This document shows, in pieces, positions 1-10,708 of a stretch of 64,000 nt of DNA. This DNA is from Citrus sinensis (Eukaryota; Streptophyta; Magnoliopsida; Sapindales; Rutaceae): positions 21,892,501 through 21,956,500 of the forward strand of contig NC_068561.1 of NCBI RefSeq assembly GCF_022201045.2, given 5' to 3'. The notes under the pieces were generated by a model, which was not told the DNA's origin, did no database searches, and worked only from the letters and a program-made list of their open reading frames with translations. Made by a program: the position numbers and the translations under genes. Numbering within the stretch: position 1 is the first letter of the stretch; every line of letters begins with the position of its first letter.

Positions 1-2183
1 TTTAAATTAATGTAAAATGAATGTATTAACGTAATTACCTCCACAGTTGTGCTAGTCGAAGCATTATTCGATTTCTGTTTTGGCCTCTTAAATTGCTTTT
101 GCTTTCTTTGAGTAGGTGGATGACCTTTACGCCGAATTACTACTGGATCTTGTATGTTTTCGGTATAACTTTCTGATCCACCATAGCTGCATGTATCGTC
201 ACCGTCACTTTGAACATTCAGAGATACATCCTTCATTGCTTTCTCGATCCAACCCATAATATTTTTATGGCTTTCTTCATTTTTTGAAGCTACCTCAGCA
301 ACATCATAAAAAGCAGTTCACTCTCTCTCTATACCGCTGATCTTCAATGCTTGAATTTCGTGCATCATAACTGACTTTGACTTTACTGTAGAATCTCCGC
401 ACATCTTTCCTCCATCTTCGTAGGATATACTTTTCAGGCAGTAATTGTATACGGTTACGTGACAACACTGCGATGGCGTGTCTGCAAAGAATGCCCTTAT
501 ATTCAAACATTTTACACACACAATGAATTTCACCCTCATTTTTGGCAAAAAAGACTTTCAAAGTTTTTTCTCTACTTTGTTCATCGTTTTCAATAACTTC
601 ATATTCTGATCCCCCACAACTGAAAACCTCACAATATATCTTATTCGCCAACTCTTGTGAAATTCTTAAAACTTGGAAATAGTGTACACTGCTTCAACTT
701 GCTTCTCCATTGCAAAACTGGTACGACATGGCATCCGTTGGCTAAAACACCTAGCATCCGCTTACCATTCTTTCTCAATTTTACTTTCCATTGCTTTTTC
801 ATATTTCTCCACAAATTGTTTCAAAGTTGTTTTCGAGTTAACATACCCATCAAAGAAAGCATTCATACTTTCACTACACTGAGTGGTTGACATTCCAGCC
901 CAAAAAGAATTTTTCACGAAACATGGAACCCAACAATTTCTTTCCTCATATAATCCATTTAACCACTGATTATTAATAAGATCATCTTTGTCTAACATGC
1001 CATGCCAAGCTTTCTCGAATTCAACAGGAGTATATGAATCATAAACAACGGAATGTAATGAAACTCTAATGGCATGATATTGAACGTACCTTCCCAACTT
1101 CTCAGGCACCTTTTTCAGTATATGCCATAAACACCATCGGTGCCTAGTGTTTGGAAAAACAATCTCAATCGCATTTTTTATCGCTTTGTCTTGATCTGTA
1201 ATGATTCCAAGGGGAGGAGAGCCAGACATGCATGATAGCCATGTGTCAAATAACCACGTAAATGTCTCCGTGTCCTCATGCGAAATCAACCCACATCCTA
1301 ACAAAATTGATTGACCATGATGATTAACTCCTACAAAAGGAGCAAATGGCATGTCATATTTGTTTGTAAGGTATGTGGTATCAAATGTGACCACATCTCC
1401 AAAGTCTTTATAGGCTGCCCTACTCCTTGGATCTGCCCAAAATACATTTTTCAACCGGCCCTCCTCATCTAGGTCAAGACTAAAGAAAAACCCATCATTT
1501 TCTGTTTGCATTTTCTTAAAATATCTCTGAATTGCAACAACATCCCCTTCTCCGAGCCTTAATCACCGCACCTTGTCAATATGATTTCTAACATCTTTTT
1601 CTAAGAATGAGACTTTTTCAAAGCCACCAACCTCGACAACAACGGACTTAAAACTTTGAGCCATTCTAATTCCAGCTTCGTTGTTTATCTCAAGTTGCTT
1701 TTTAACAAATGGACTAATGGTACGGTTGCATCGATAATACCTACTCTTGCTCGGACTCACGGCATGGTTATGTTCAAGAATCATATTTCCAATTACCCAT
1801 TTTCCGGTAACCAAATCCAAACGTCCTCCAAGTTTAGCATTGCATCCAATTTTTTGGTTTGGTTGAAGCCGTAAAACATCAGTGTCTTTGGCTTTTGACT
1901 TGCTGTTTCGCCCACAAGTAAATGTCACATATCTCAAACTCCCATCATCCCCTTTTCTACAAGATCTCCGCATAACTGGAAACCCCTTTTGTAGGCCATA
2001 ACCCTTATAATATTCAAACATTTCATCAGGACTATCAAAAAACATCCCAACTGTTGGCTCAACAATTATTTTCGGCATCAATTCCTCATTATTTCCTTCC
2101 AAATCAACCCCCTGTAAATCCTCCAATTCTTCAACTTCATCAACCTCCTCCACTTGCTCCAAATTATCCATTAATTGCTGCAA
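1..2183 (-). pseudogene. FAR1-related (FRS/MULE-derived) gene, degenerate
   Basis: Three segments in order give the FHY3/FAR1 family layout. 2183-1563 is an acidic N terminus plus a FAR1 zinc-binding domain (Cys and His in CGRNSKSK...GCNAKL...EHNHAV). 1511-762 is a MULE-type transposase core with FDTTY, TDQD and CLWH. 651-304 holds a SWIM zinc finger (CVCKMFEYKGILCRHAI). Family members are transposase-derived transcription regulators in the nucleus. This copy cannot make a full protein: the reading frame continues through TGA at 1563-1565, TAA at 762-764 and TAA at 666-668, shows a one-base loss near 657-660, and a one-base gain in the T run at 308-312. The basic C-terminal tail then reads on to about 50, where a GTAATT donor follows, so the gene runs off the left edge. 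It may be a dead FRS gene or the remnant of a MULE; no terminal inverted repeats were identified. Confidence 0.85.
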
Positions 2184-2230
2184 ATTTAAACAATGCAGTA
2201 TATTATTATTTATTTATTGCAAATTCATTA

Positions 2231-2433
2231 AACAATTCAAGATTGTTGTAAAAGCATCGCAATTGGAAACTAAAATTATCAAATAACGGCAAGCCGCAAA
2301 CATTAGCTAATAGAAGTCCGTAGTCATGATTCAAATTTAAACAATTCAAGCCTATTGTAAAAGCATGCAATTGGAAATTGAAATTGTCAAATAACGGCAA
2401 GCCGCGAACTAGCTAATACAAGTCCGTAGGCAT
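2231..2433. repeat. Two-copy tandem duplication upstream of the FRS pseudogene
   Basis: Copies at about 2231-2327 and 2340-2433 share AACAATTCAAG, AAAGCAT, AATAACGGCAAGCCGC and AAGTCCGTAG in order, with a period near 109 bp and scattered substitutions. This lies in the promoter or leader side of the FRS pseudogene. No function is evident. Confidence 0.75.
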
Positions 2434-2689
2434 CCCTTTTGGTTACACATACACGGTTCTTTTGAGCAAAATTCACTGACTAGAGGGCATGTTATCGACT
2501 GTTCTTTTGAGCAAAATTTCATGACTTACCATAAAAGAAATTCGAATAGAAATTTTGTATTCGTAATCGAAACTGAAATTATTATATTCAAATATCTTCG
2601 TAATCGAAAATGTTACAGAAAATCGAAAAGAAAATTTAATACAAACTTGACAACAAAAATGAGAGCTTCAACAGGTGCTGAAAAATCCG

Positions 2690-3005
2690 TACCTTAGCTT
2701 GTGCAAATGCCGAAACTTAGACTTATGTCAGAAAGTATTAATAGCTGCTGAAAAATCGAGGAGGAAGAGCTTAAACAACTGCTGAAAAATCGAAGAGGAA
2801 GATCTTAAACAGCTGTTCGTTCCTCACTTAACAATGGTGACTGAAAAATCGATTAGAAAGAGCTGTTTTCGTTGCTGAAAATCGTCTTCGTTGCTATTCG
2901 TTCCTCACTTAACAATGGTGACTGAAAAATCGAATATGAAGACCTGTTTTCGTTGCTGAAACTTTGATTTCGTTGCTGAAACCTTGATCTGTTCGTTCCT
3001 CACTT
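2690..3005. repeat. Degenerate short tandem repeats (GCTGAAAAATCG family)
   Basis: The motif CTGAAAAATCGA recurs several times. The longer unit TTCGTTCCTCACTTAACAAT begins at 2816 and again at 2897, a period of 81 bp, and a partial third copy starts near 2991. CGTTGCTGAAAC is also doubled near 2951 and 2971. From 3006 to about 3750 the DNA is AT-rich spacer with no gene signal that I can see. Confidence 0.7.
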
Positions 3006-3846
3006 CCTCTGCCCTCCTCTTCGTTTAGTTTGTTTTGTTTTTACAAGCCAAAACGACGACGCTTCATGCAACCAAAAAGAAAAAAAAAATAGGCCAAAAC
3101 GACGCCGTTTTACTAATTCGGGGTTTGACCCGGGGTTTGACCCGGGGAATATAGCATTTTCCAAAACAAAAACAAAGGCAATAACGAAAGATTAGTAGGG
3201 GTTTAAGGGCTTATTGGTTAAATATTGAAATTTTATTAATTTTAGATTTTTTTAAATGTATTTCTTTGTTTATTTATAAATTTAAATATAATTTTCAGAT
3301 ATTTATATTTTAATAGAAAAATTAAATATTTTAACTTTCATATAAATAGAAAAAATTTTAAATGAAAAGTAAATATTATATCTCAAAATAAAAAAAATAA
3401 AAAACTCTGTTAAATGTACTAATTCCTTAAACTATAAAGGTTAATCACTTTATTCGTTTTAACTTAAAAGGATCTAAATGTTAAATAATCATATCTAAGA
3501 TTTCTTTATTTATAAAAATATACAAAATACCACTTATATCCGGATATTAAAAAAAAACTACCTAAGTTATAAATTATAAAAGAAAAGTTCTCTTAAAAAA
3601 TTTTAAAATATATTAATATTACAATTAAAGTTTTATATCAGTATAATTTCCCATGCAATTATAGTGTATAGTCTGAGGATCGACAGAGTATATTCAGAAA
3701 TTACACCCTCTACAGGCGAGGTCTACACATACACACAGGTTTACTGAATTCTTCTCCATGACAGAGGTTGCTTTTGACTTAATTTCCAAGGAATGTTCTT
3801 TACTACGGCTTAAAAGGAAGAAGACAGTATGTGATACAATAGATGA

Positions 3847-5258
3847 TTATGCGCTGGAACATGACTTCCTTGCAAGAATTGTATGCTCCTCCTCTGCTTC
3901 AGAACAAACAGAATGCCTCCCGAAGCACTTAATTTCGTGCTTTTCTTTCTCATCAAATTTGCATTTCATTTTCTCACTCCCATCAACCCATCTTTTAAGC
4001 CTTTTAAGCAACCTTGACCTTTTTGAACCAGCACGACTGCCCTCATTTGCCACATTGTAGCATGGCTCAACATTCCCCATATCAAGGCCATCCAAGTGCT
4101 GCTCTATCCCATAGTCTCCAATTCCTCCACCTCCTACAAATTCCACAATGCGGTTCTTCTCTTGATTCTGTTCTTGCTGTGCTTGATTCCTCATTAACTC
4201 GTGCCTTAAGCATGCATTTGCCCATCTTAAGTAAATCAGTTCCTTAGCTTCCGCGGCTCTATCCTTTTGCAGTTGTTCACATTCATTCAGAAGCTGTCTG
4301 TAATTTTCCATGGTTGTTCCTTCATCTTCAATCTGCAGATAGGAAATTCAAAACTTGTTAGCTTATCAAAACCTAGAAAATCAGAAGACACTATATGTAC
4401 TTTCTTATGCAGAAAAGTAGAATGAATAACCTTTGTAACCGATGAAGCTGATTGGTGCCACTCTTGTAACTTGTTCAGTAGTTCACTATTTTGCTCTTGC
4501 AACTGATCAATAACAGAATGCAGCTCTTTCAATTCATTTTCCAATTTCTGGATGGCATTAGACTTTTCTTCCAGCACGTCGCAATTTCTCAACAACTCTG
4601 CATCTGCAGATTCAATCTTCAAATTTTGTTCTCTTATAATGTCTGATAGCTCTTTCGTTTTCCTCACAAGCTTCTTTACTTTCCTCTTAAGCAACCCGCT
4701 TTCTGATTTCCAATGTTGAAGCTGATCTAGTACTTTTAGATACAGAACCACCAGATTCTCAAGTCTTTTGTTCTCTGATTCCACTGACGAAACCTCTCTA
4801 TCCAACAACTCAACATATGATTTCTCCAACAAAATCATATTTCTAAGCTCCATAAGCAAAGATTCTTGCTCTTTTAAATCATGATACCGAGCAAATTGCA
4901 TCTTTGTCTCCAATTCCCTCTTTTGTAATTCTTCAATTTGGAATCTAAGATTTAAAATCTCCAGCTCATAATGAAGCTTATCCTGAAACTCTAAATCTCC
5001 TTTTGATTTCATAAAATGGGTACTTGTAATAATCTCTTCATCTTCTTTAAAACTTGAAGATGTAGAATTGAGGCTATGACAGCTTTCATCATCTCTAAAC
5101 TTCTCATAGGAATCAGATTTCAAGGAACTTACCTTGTCATCTTTTCTTGCCATCATTTTAGCACAGATGAAACCTGCCACTGATATGGCCAAAGGAACGC
5201 CAGCCTTGAGCAGCACTGGCTTTATTATTGCTTGTGCTCTTGATGCCGAACCATCCAT
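3847..5258 (-). CDS. CHUP1-like coiled-coil protein (actin-binding family)
   Basis: Two exons, 5258-4431 and 4332-3847, give 437 aa in frame; the intron starts GTTATT and ends TGCAG. An upstream in-frame GTG at 5270 is not a start; the first ATG (MDGSAS) at 5258 is used. Residues about 17-36 form a hydrophobic segment (GVPLAISVAGFICAKMM), followed by a Ser/acidic linker and a long coiled coil (about 80-280). Exon 2 carries YLRWANACLRHEL, close to the YLRW/NACLR signature conserved in CHUP1 and its relatives. CHUP1 anchors chloroplasts to actin at the outer envelope. This protein is much shorter than CHUP1 and lacks the proline-rich region, so it resembles the smaller CHUP1-like group (At1g52080/At2g36650 by memory). 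The exact role is unknown. Confidence 0.85.
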
Positions 5259-5426
5259 GGCTAAACACACAACTAATTTTTTCGATGATTCGGGTAACGA
5301 TTACTGGATGATCAAAATCCAAAAATTGTACTAAAAGACAAAAATCACAGTCTTGTCTTTTTGATTGATGGGTTGGATGTTTATGTTGATCAGATGCATA
5401 GAGTTATTGTTTCTGTTTAATATGTC

Positions 5427-5436
5427 CATATATATA
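5427..5436 (-). promoter_or_regulatory. TATA box of the CHUP1-like gene
   Basis: A TATATATA stretch on the minus strand lies about 170 bp upstream of the ATG at 5258, a plausible core promoter position. The transcription start itself is not visible. Confidence 0.5.
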
Positions 5437-5696
5437 AGGGTGAATTAAAGATTCTTTGCCTTTGTGATTACATAGCGTTTCCTTGGGTTACAGGCATAGT
5501 GCGTGTCTGTAGCTTTTTGACTACACTAAAGGCACCGCACGTTGCAATTGCCGTTGCCACCATCATTTCATTTTCCTCGTGCTTTATACGACGCGGAATC
5601 TTATTCCTCTTTTCATGATGAATCATATCAACCGTCCAACACATTCAAGTAGTAATAATTTTGAACCAAAGAATGTGTCATTTGCAATCAATTCTA

Positions 5697-5811
5697 GGAG
5701 AAATAGGTACTACACCTAATTAATGTATGAATGATATATATAGTTCAATTAAATATAATTATTAATTACATAATGCATGCATGTACCTTTTATATACTCT
5801 AGAATTTCTCC
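5697..5811. mobile_element. 115-bp MITE with terminal inverted repeats and 7-bp target duplication
   Basis: The element begins GGAGAAAT and ends ATTTCTCC, a perfect 8-bp inverted terminus. AATTCTA is directly repeated on both sides (5690-5696 and 5812-5818). The interior is AT-rich and non-coding. The superfamily is not certain; if the flanking C belongs to the target site the duplication is 8 bp, which would suit a hAT element. Confidence 0.6.
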
Positions 5812-5818
5812 AATTCTA

Positions 5819-8790
5819 AATTAAGAAGGGCAAATGTCATCCACAACTAGAATATTGTCCCAGTATACACCCAGACACCCTAACGTTTTAGAAATTGACT
5901 TAAAAAGTAAAGACCCCTTCTATTAGTTTATAATTATTATTTATCATGTAGCATTTGATTAAAGGATGGCTGAGTCATATTACAGTAAATTAAAGTGCAT
6001 GCGTAATTGGTAGGTAAGTCGAGAATTCTCACCGCGCAAACTCCTGAAAGAAACGTAATGGTGTGTAAACCAAGGCCCAGCGCCGCAGAATCAAGCGGGC
6101 TTTTTATGTAGCTTGCCTTGTAAACATAATTCGGAGGTATGGCATGGGCTTTGTCCATCTGGGCTTTAATTCTAGCACTTCTTTTATTTTGCACTTAGAA
6201 GTCAAGCTAATACCGGACAAGGCTGGTAATATTTTTAATAACTAACCACAAAGAAATATATGTTATATATACATGATATTTTGCTAAAATATGTTTGATT
6301 CAATTTTCAAAGCTAATTTTGAAACTTGATAGACAAGGCTAGCAACCTAGCATGGGGATAACCTAACAAATGGATATTTAAGATTCATTTAAGTCTATAA
6401 GTTCATCACACGTAAGCTACAATAAATTTGTGATACATGAATCTTTTAATTTAATTAGAAATTTTAAGTTTTGCAAGTGTAGGAAGCAAAATTTGTAATA
6501 AGACGTGGACCAGCATAATATACTGAAATTTGTACTAACGGCGTGTTTGGCGCCCCGCATAACATTGTATTAGAACTTCACATTGTACTAAAATATTACA
6601 ATGCAATGTTTAGCAGTTACTCGGTATTGCATAAGAAAAAATAAATAATGTGGTAAGGCTTGCGTAATGGAAACTCGCTGGAGAGTTGGGTTTATACCGC
6701 ATTGCATTACATCTTCCTTCATTGTTTTTTTTTTTTTTTTTTTTGCAGAACTAGCAAAACTATGGTCGACCCATGTCATGGAATCTCTAGAGCAGTCTAA
6801 TTGAGCATAACAACAAAGCATTTGCAAATTTCAAGAGTCCAAAATTGGGGAATAAAGCCGATTGTATAAAATTTCCATGGTACACATTCACATCATGATT
6901 CGTGCCATTCAGTTGTATTGGCATAGTAACCACTGATGGGTCGAGTTACGATAGTTATAACGAAGGCCGCTTTGATCATATGTTAATATGATTGATGGTC
7001 CGCATTAGTTGTAGATACATTTTGGTAATGATAGTAAAGTTGAGCTCATACGGTTATTTTGCAAAGTATAATTATAAAATTACACATATAACCCAAGTGG
7101 GAAATTTTTAGATTTTTTAATCCAATATTTATTGGATCCTTAATCCAACGTTGGGCTTATATGTGAATAATTATATGTTGTGGACGTTAAGCCTAATTAA
7201 AAGTGATCTATTAAGGTTTTCAGTATTATGGGTTTTAATGTTTTTAATAGGGTGTGAGCCATTAATGTTTATAGACTCAATTGTATTATAATTCTCTAAT
7301 AGGCAGAATTAGAAATACCTAATGACAACACGAAAAAATTGTCTATATAAGTGGTTATGGTCTCCAGGTCACACGTATCTTTTTATTTTCTACTGACATC
7401 TCATCATCACAAAGAGAGCAGTGAGAAACTTAAAAGATTATTTAGGAGAACATGTTGATCTGGAAGGCCAACCACACAACCCTAGAGAGTAATTTAGCGT
7501 TATGAATTCAGGCACGCTTCTGCATAATTTTTTTATTCATTCTTAGTAATACAACATGAATATTTCGAGGATATATGTGATGATTTTCGCCAAAAGATTT
7601 ATTGTTCTAACATTTGAAACTCAGATCACAAACCTTTAAATGAACATAAACTTGTCATCAATAATGGTAAATTCTTTATAAAGAATTATGATATATTTTT
7701 TAACATTTATATTAAAACAATAATGGTAAATTTCCAAAATTGAATTCTAAATTTAATATTTTTCTAAATACTAAATACTAATAAATATTATTTTCTAAAT
7801 ATAGAATTTCAATTAATTACCAAAGCAATTAATACAGTATAGTGCAATATCAAACATAGTATAACTAAATATTAATATAGTATAATGTAATACTAAATAT
7901 AATATAATATTATTATAATACAATATTAATGTAATAGAACATAATATAGTATATCTGTATTAAAATAATATAATACAATATTCCAAACATATAATATGCC
8001 AATTTTGTAAACACGCACTGAAGGATGGGCCTGCTTTTGCTGGCCCACTTATTAATGGTGGCCTGACTTCAAGCCCATTTTGTGTGCCAAAACAGAAAGT
8101 AGTTGACAACCAATAGAATTTCAACACTTTTATAACAAGTATCGAGCGTGCGTGTGCACAATTAATTAGTTACAGCACCCTTCCCTTTGCCATCTTATCA
8201 AACTGGGGCGAATGGGCCGCCGCCTAGCACGTGTTTTGCCTCGGCTTCCTTGTGTTTTCTATTCTTCGAAAACTAAATAGCCAATCGTTAAACGGTGAGT
8301 GAACCCTGCTACGTAAATCATCAAAACAGCCTAGCACTTGTTTTTCTAGGGGCATGGAGACAGAAAGCAAATTGAATTCCCAATTTTGTTAATACAGCCA
8401 TGTGACTTTATAAATTGATTTTTTTTTTTTTACATCTATGTTCATGGCCACTGGCCCACAGACTGTAGAGATATTGAAGTTGATTTTGTCTCTATTATGC
8501 ACGCAAAATGTACCTAGATCGACATGGGAATAATATTAAAGCGCCGTTCGGTCTGTAGGCTGGGCCCATAAACTGTATAAAAAATCAATTTATAAGTCAA
8601 ACAAAATTGGAATTCAATATTATTATGGTTGCCCATGTACCCTCTTAAACAATTTGCATAGATTTAATGAATAAAAGTTTAAGTTAAGATTTTAATTGAA
8701 GGGAATTGTCTCTAAAATTAAATAATTTTGAATTTATATCTAAAAATAAATAAACCCCACAATGACTCGAGTTAATAGTTCATATATCAA
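5819..8790. other. AT-rich intergenic spacer
   Basis: No open reading frame here resembles a known protein. It contains a poly(T) run at about 6726-6744, an extremely AT-rich stretch of short TATAATA-like words at 7680-7990, and GC-richer fragments at 6540-6720 and 8010-8260. Some of this is probably degraded transposon DNA, but I cannot assign boundaries. Confidence 0.5.
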
Positions 8791-8895
8791 CCATTAACTT
8801 GATACCTGAACCATTAAATGTAAAACCAAAAGAACTTGAAACTTAAGACAATAAAAATGAAACATGTTATCGTTAACTTGCAACCATAAAAATTA

Positions 8896-9535
8896 TCTAT
8901 ATATCTATATAAAGCTGAGACTTGAGGATGTGATATGGCATCACTATTTCTCATCTTTGTATATTCTCTATTATCTAATAAATAGATAAATTTTGTTTTA
9001 AATTTAGCTTTTCATCTTCTCACAATTAATTTGATTGTTATTATACAATAACAATTATGTAAATGTTTTAATGAAGCATATTCTTTGTAATGAACTTCCA
9101 AGGGGGAGTGTTATGAATTTATTAAATAAATGTAGATGTTCATAACATATATCTCTTAGTCTCCCACTATCTCCCATTAGTAACTTTTAGCTTCCCTATA
9201 ACTCCCACTATCTCACAAGGAATTATGATCGATAATTTTTCATTAATTTCATGGAATGATTATGTAACTATAAAAGGAGAGCTCATCTTTTTGTTTTGAA
9301 CACACACAATTGGAATGAATAAAATCACTCTATAATATATTCTCTCATTTTATTCTTTATTTTGCGTTGCTTCTTTTATTTGTATTGCTGGCTAATAATT
9401 TTTTTTTATACGGCTGCGTCATCTTAAAAAAAAAAATTCATATTTTTTATCAGTTTCATCAAGTGTAAAGTAAGAAAAAAATATAATACTAAATTTTTTT
9501 TTCAAAGCCGCGTGAAGCGCGGTTCTATTTTCTAG
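8896..9535 (+). mobile_element. Non-autonomous Helitron, 640 bp
   Basis: The 5' terminus is TCTATATATC. The 3' end has a hairpin (CCGCG, 5-nt loop, CGCGG at 9508-9522) followed by TTCTATTTTCTAG, ending in the canonical CTAG. It sits between A (8895) and T (9536), the expected Helitron target. Removing it restores a continuous repeat copy that aligns base for base in length with the empty site at 9748/9749. No Rep/helicase coding sequence is present, so the element depends on an autonomous partner. Confidence 0.9.
9100..9400 (+). mobile_element. Copia-like polypurine tract and 3' LTR fragment inside the Helitron
   Basis: AAGGGGGAG at 9100-9108 directly precedes TGTTATGAA at 9109, the usual polypurine-tract/LTR junction of plant Ty1/copia elements. 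Downstream are TATAAAAG at about 9269-9276 and AATGAATAAAA near 9314, consistent with an LTR promoter and poly(A) signal. No second LTR, integrase or reverse transcriptase is present. The right boundary is not resolved. Confidence 0.55.
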
Positions 9536-9838
9536 TTTAATTAATGAACTTGAAACTTAGGGCAATAAACATGAAACATGAGATCATTAACTTGCAACCA
9601 TGAAAATCATTTAATTAATGGACCAATAAACACGAAACCATAACCATTAACTTGATACCTGAACCATTAAACGTGAAACCAAAGGAACTTGAAACTTAGG
9701 GCAATAAATATGAAACATGTTATCATTAACTTGCAACCATGAAAATCATTTAATTAATAAACTTAAAATTTAGGACAATAAACATGAAACATGAGATCGT
9801 TAATTTATAACCATGAAAATCATTTAATTAATGAACCA

Positions 9839-10577
9839 AAATTACTTGTATAGTTTGTTGCCTTAATTGCAAGTTAATGAAACAGTATAATAATGTGATC
9901 AGTTGAACCAAAATTAAACTTTCTCAAGTGCTCGTAACTTATTATTATTTGGCTTCGACTTAACCGAATGTTTGTTGTGACCGATGGCGTCTTTGTAAAT
10001 CGAACCGGTTGCGGTTACAAATATAGATCCGTTTGCTTTCAGTATTATGGACATGTGGACCGATAAATATGACAACATATTTCACATCGAGTCGATGCAT
10101 GCATTCAGCAGACGCATAGTAGTCTGACCCCGACTCTTTTTGCTCTCTTACCATATATTTATACGCGTATGTGATGATGCCCCACATTTTGTTTCGTTCT
10201 TGGCGGCCCCGTTTCCAACTCAAAGACCAAAAAGACGAAATTCATCCCATTTTTTAAACGTGTTAGGCAGGCAGCATCATAACCTTTCATACAGCCCCTT
10301 GTTTAACCTTCGTTAGATGAAGCCAGTAGCCACAGCCCCGTTCAGGCCTGGGTCACGGACCTTTTTATTTCCCTTTTTTTTTTAAAAAAAAAAAAAAATT
10401 TCAAATCTGCCGTTTCAACTCAGACCTCCCGTTGCTCGGGTTCAAATGACTCGTGTCACGGACATTCCACGTGTCTTTTTGTCATAGGAAGCTGTTTCCA
10501 AACCCAAATCCCGAATGAAAAAATTACCAAACTACTATTTGATTTGGGTCGTGTCGACTGTCGAATGCCACCCCCCA
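9839..10577. other. Spacer upstream of threonine deaminase
   Basis: No convincing coding sequence. A poly(T)/poly(A) junction lies near 10373-10400. An 87-codon minus-strand open frame at 9960-10223 has no recognisable domain and is treated as chance. Confidence 0.5.
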
Positions 10578-10585
10578 TTATAAAG
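10578..10585 (+). promoter_or_regulatory. TATA-like element of the threonine deaminase gene
   Basis: TTATAAAG lies about 125 bp before the ATG at 10709 and is followed by a CT-rich leader (CTCTCTCTCTC near 10620), a common arrangement for plant housekeeping genes. Confidence 0.45.
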
Positions 10586-10708
10586 TTGCGAAAACACCAG
10601 GCGTTTCAAAAGTCTCCTAGCTCTCTCTCTCTCGGCCCCCTCTCTTGAAACCATTTGCAATCGAGCAGCCGCCATAACCCCGACCCGCCCCCGACCCGAC
10701 CCGACTCA

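Larger units (their letters stand above)
8791..9838. repeat. Tandem duplication, about 200-bp unit, split by a Helitron
   Basis: Copy 1 is 8791-8895 plus 9536-9643; copy 2 is 9644 to about 9838. Both begin CCATTAACTTGATACCTGAA. Each contains two diverged sub-units of about 75 bp with GAACTTGAAACTTA, AACATGAAACATG and TTGCAACCAT in order. The copies differ by the 640-bp Helitron plus scattered substitutions. The sequence is non-coding. Confidence 0.85.

Noticed and set aside
6541-8013. Possible transposon bounded by GCGTGTTTGG and AAACACGC
   Set aside because: Only about 8 bp match, no target duplication was found, and the interior looks like unrelated AT-rich DNA; the match could be chance or two separate elements.
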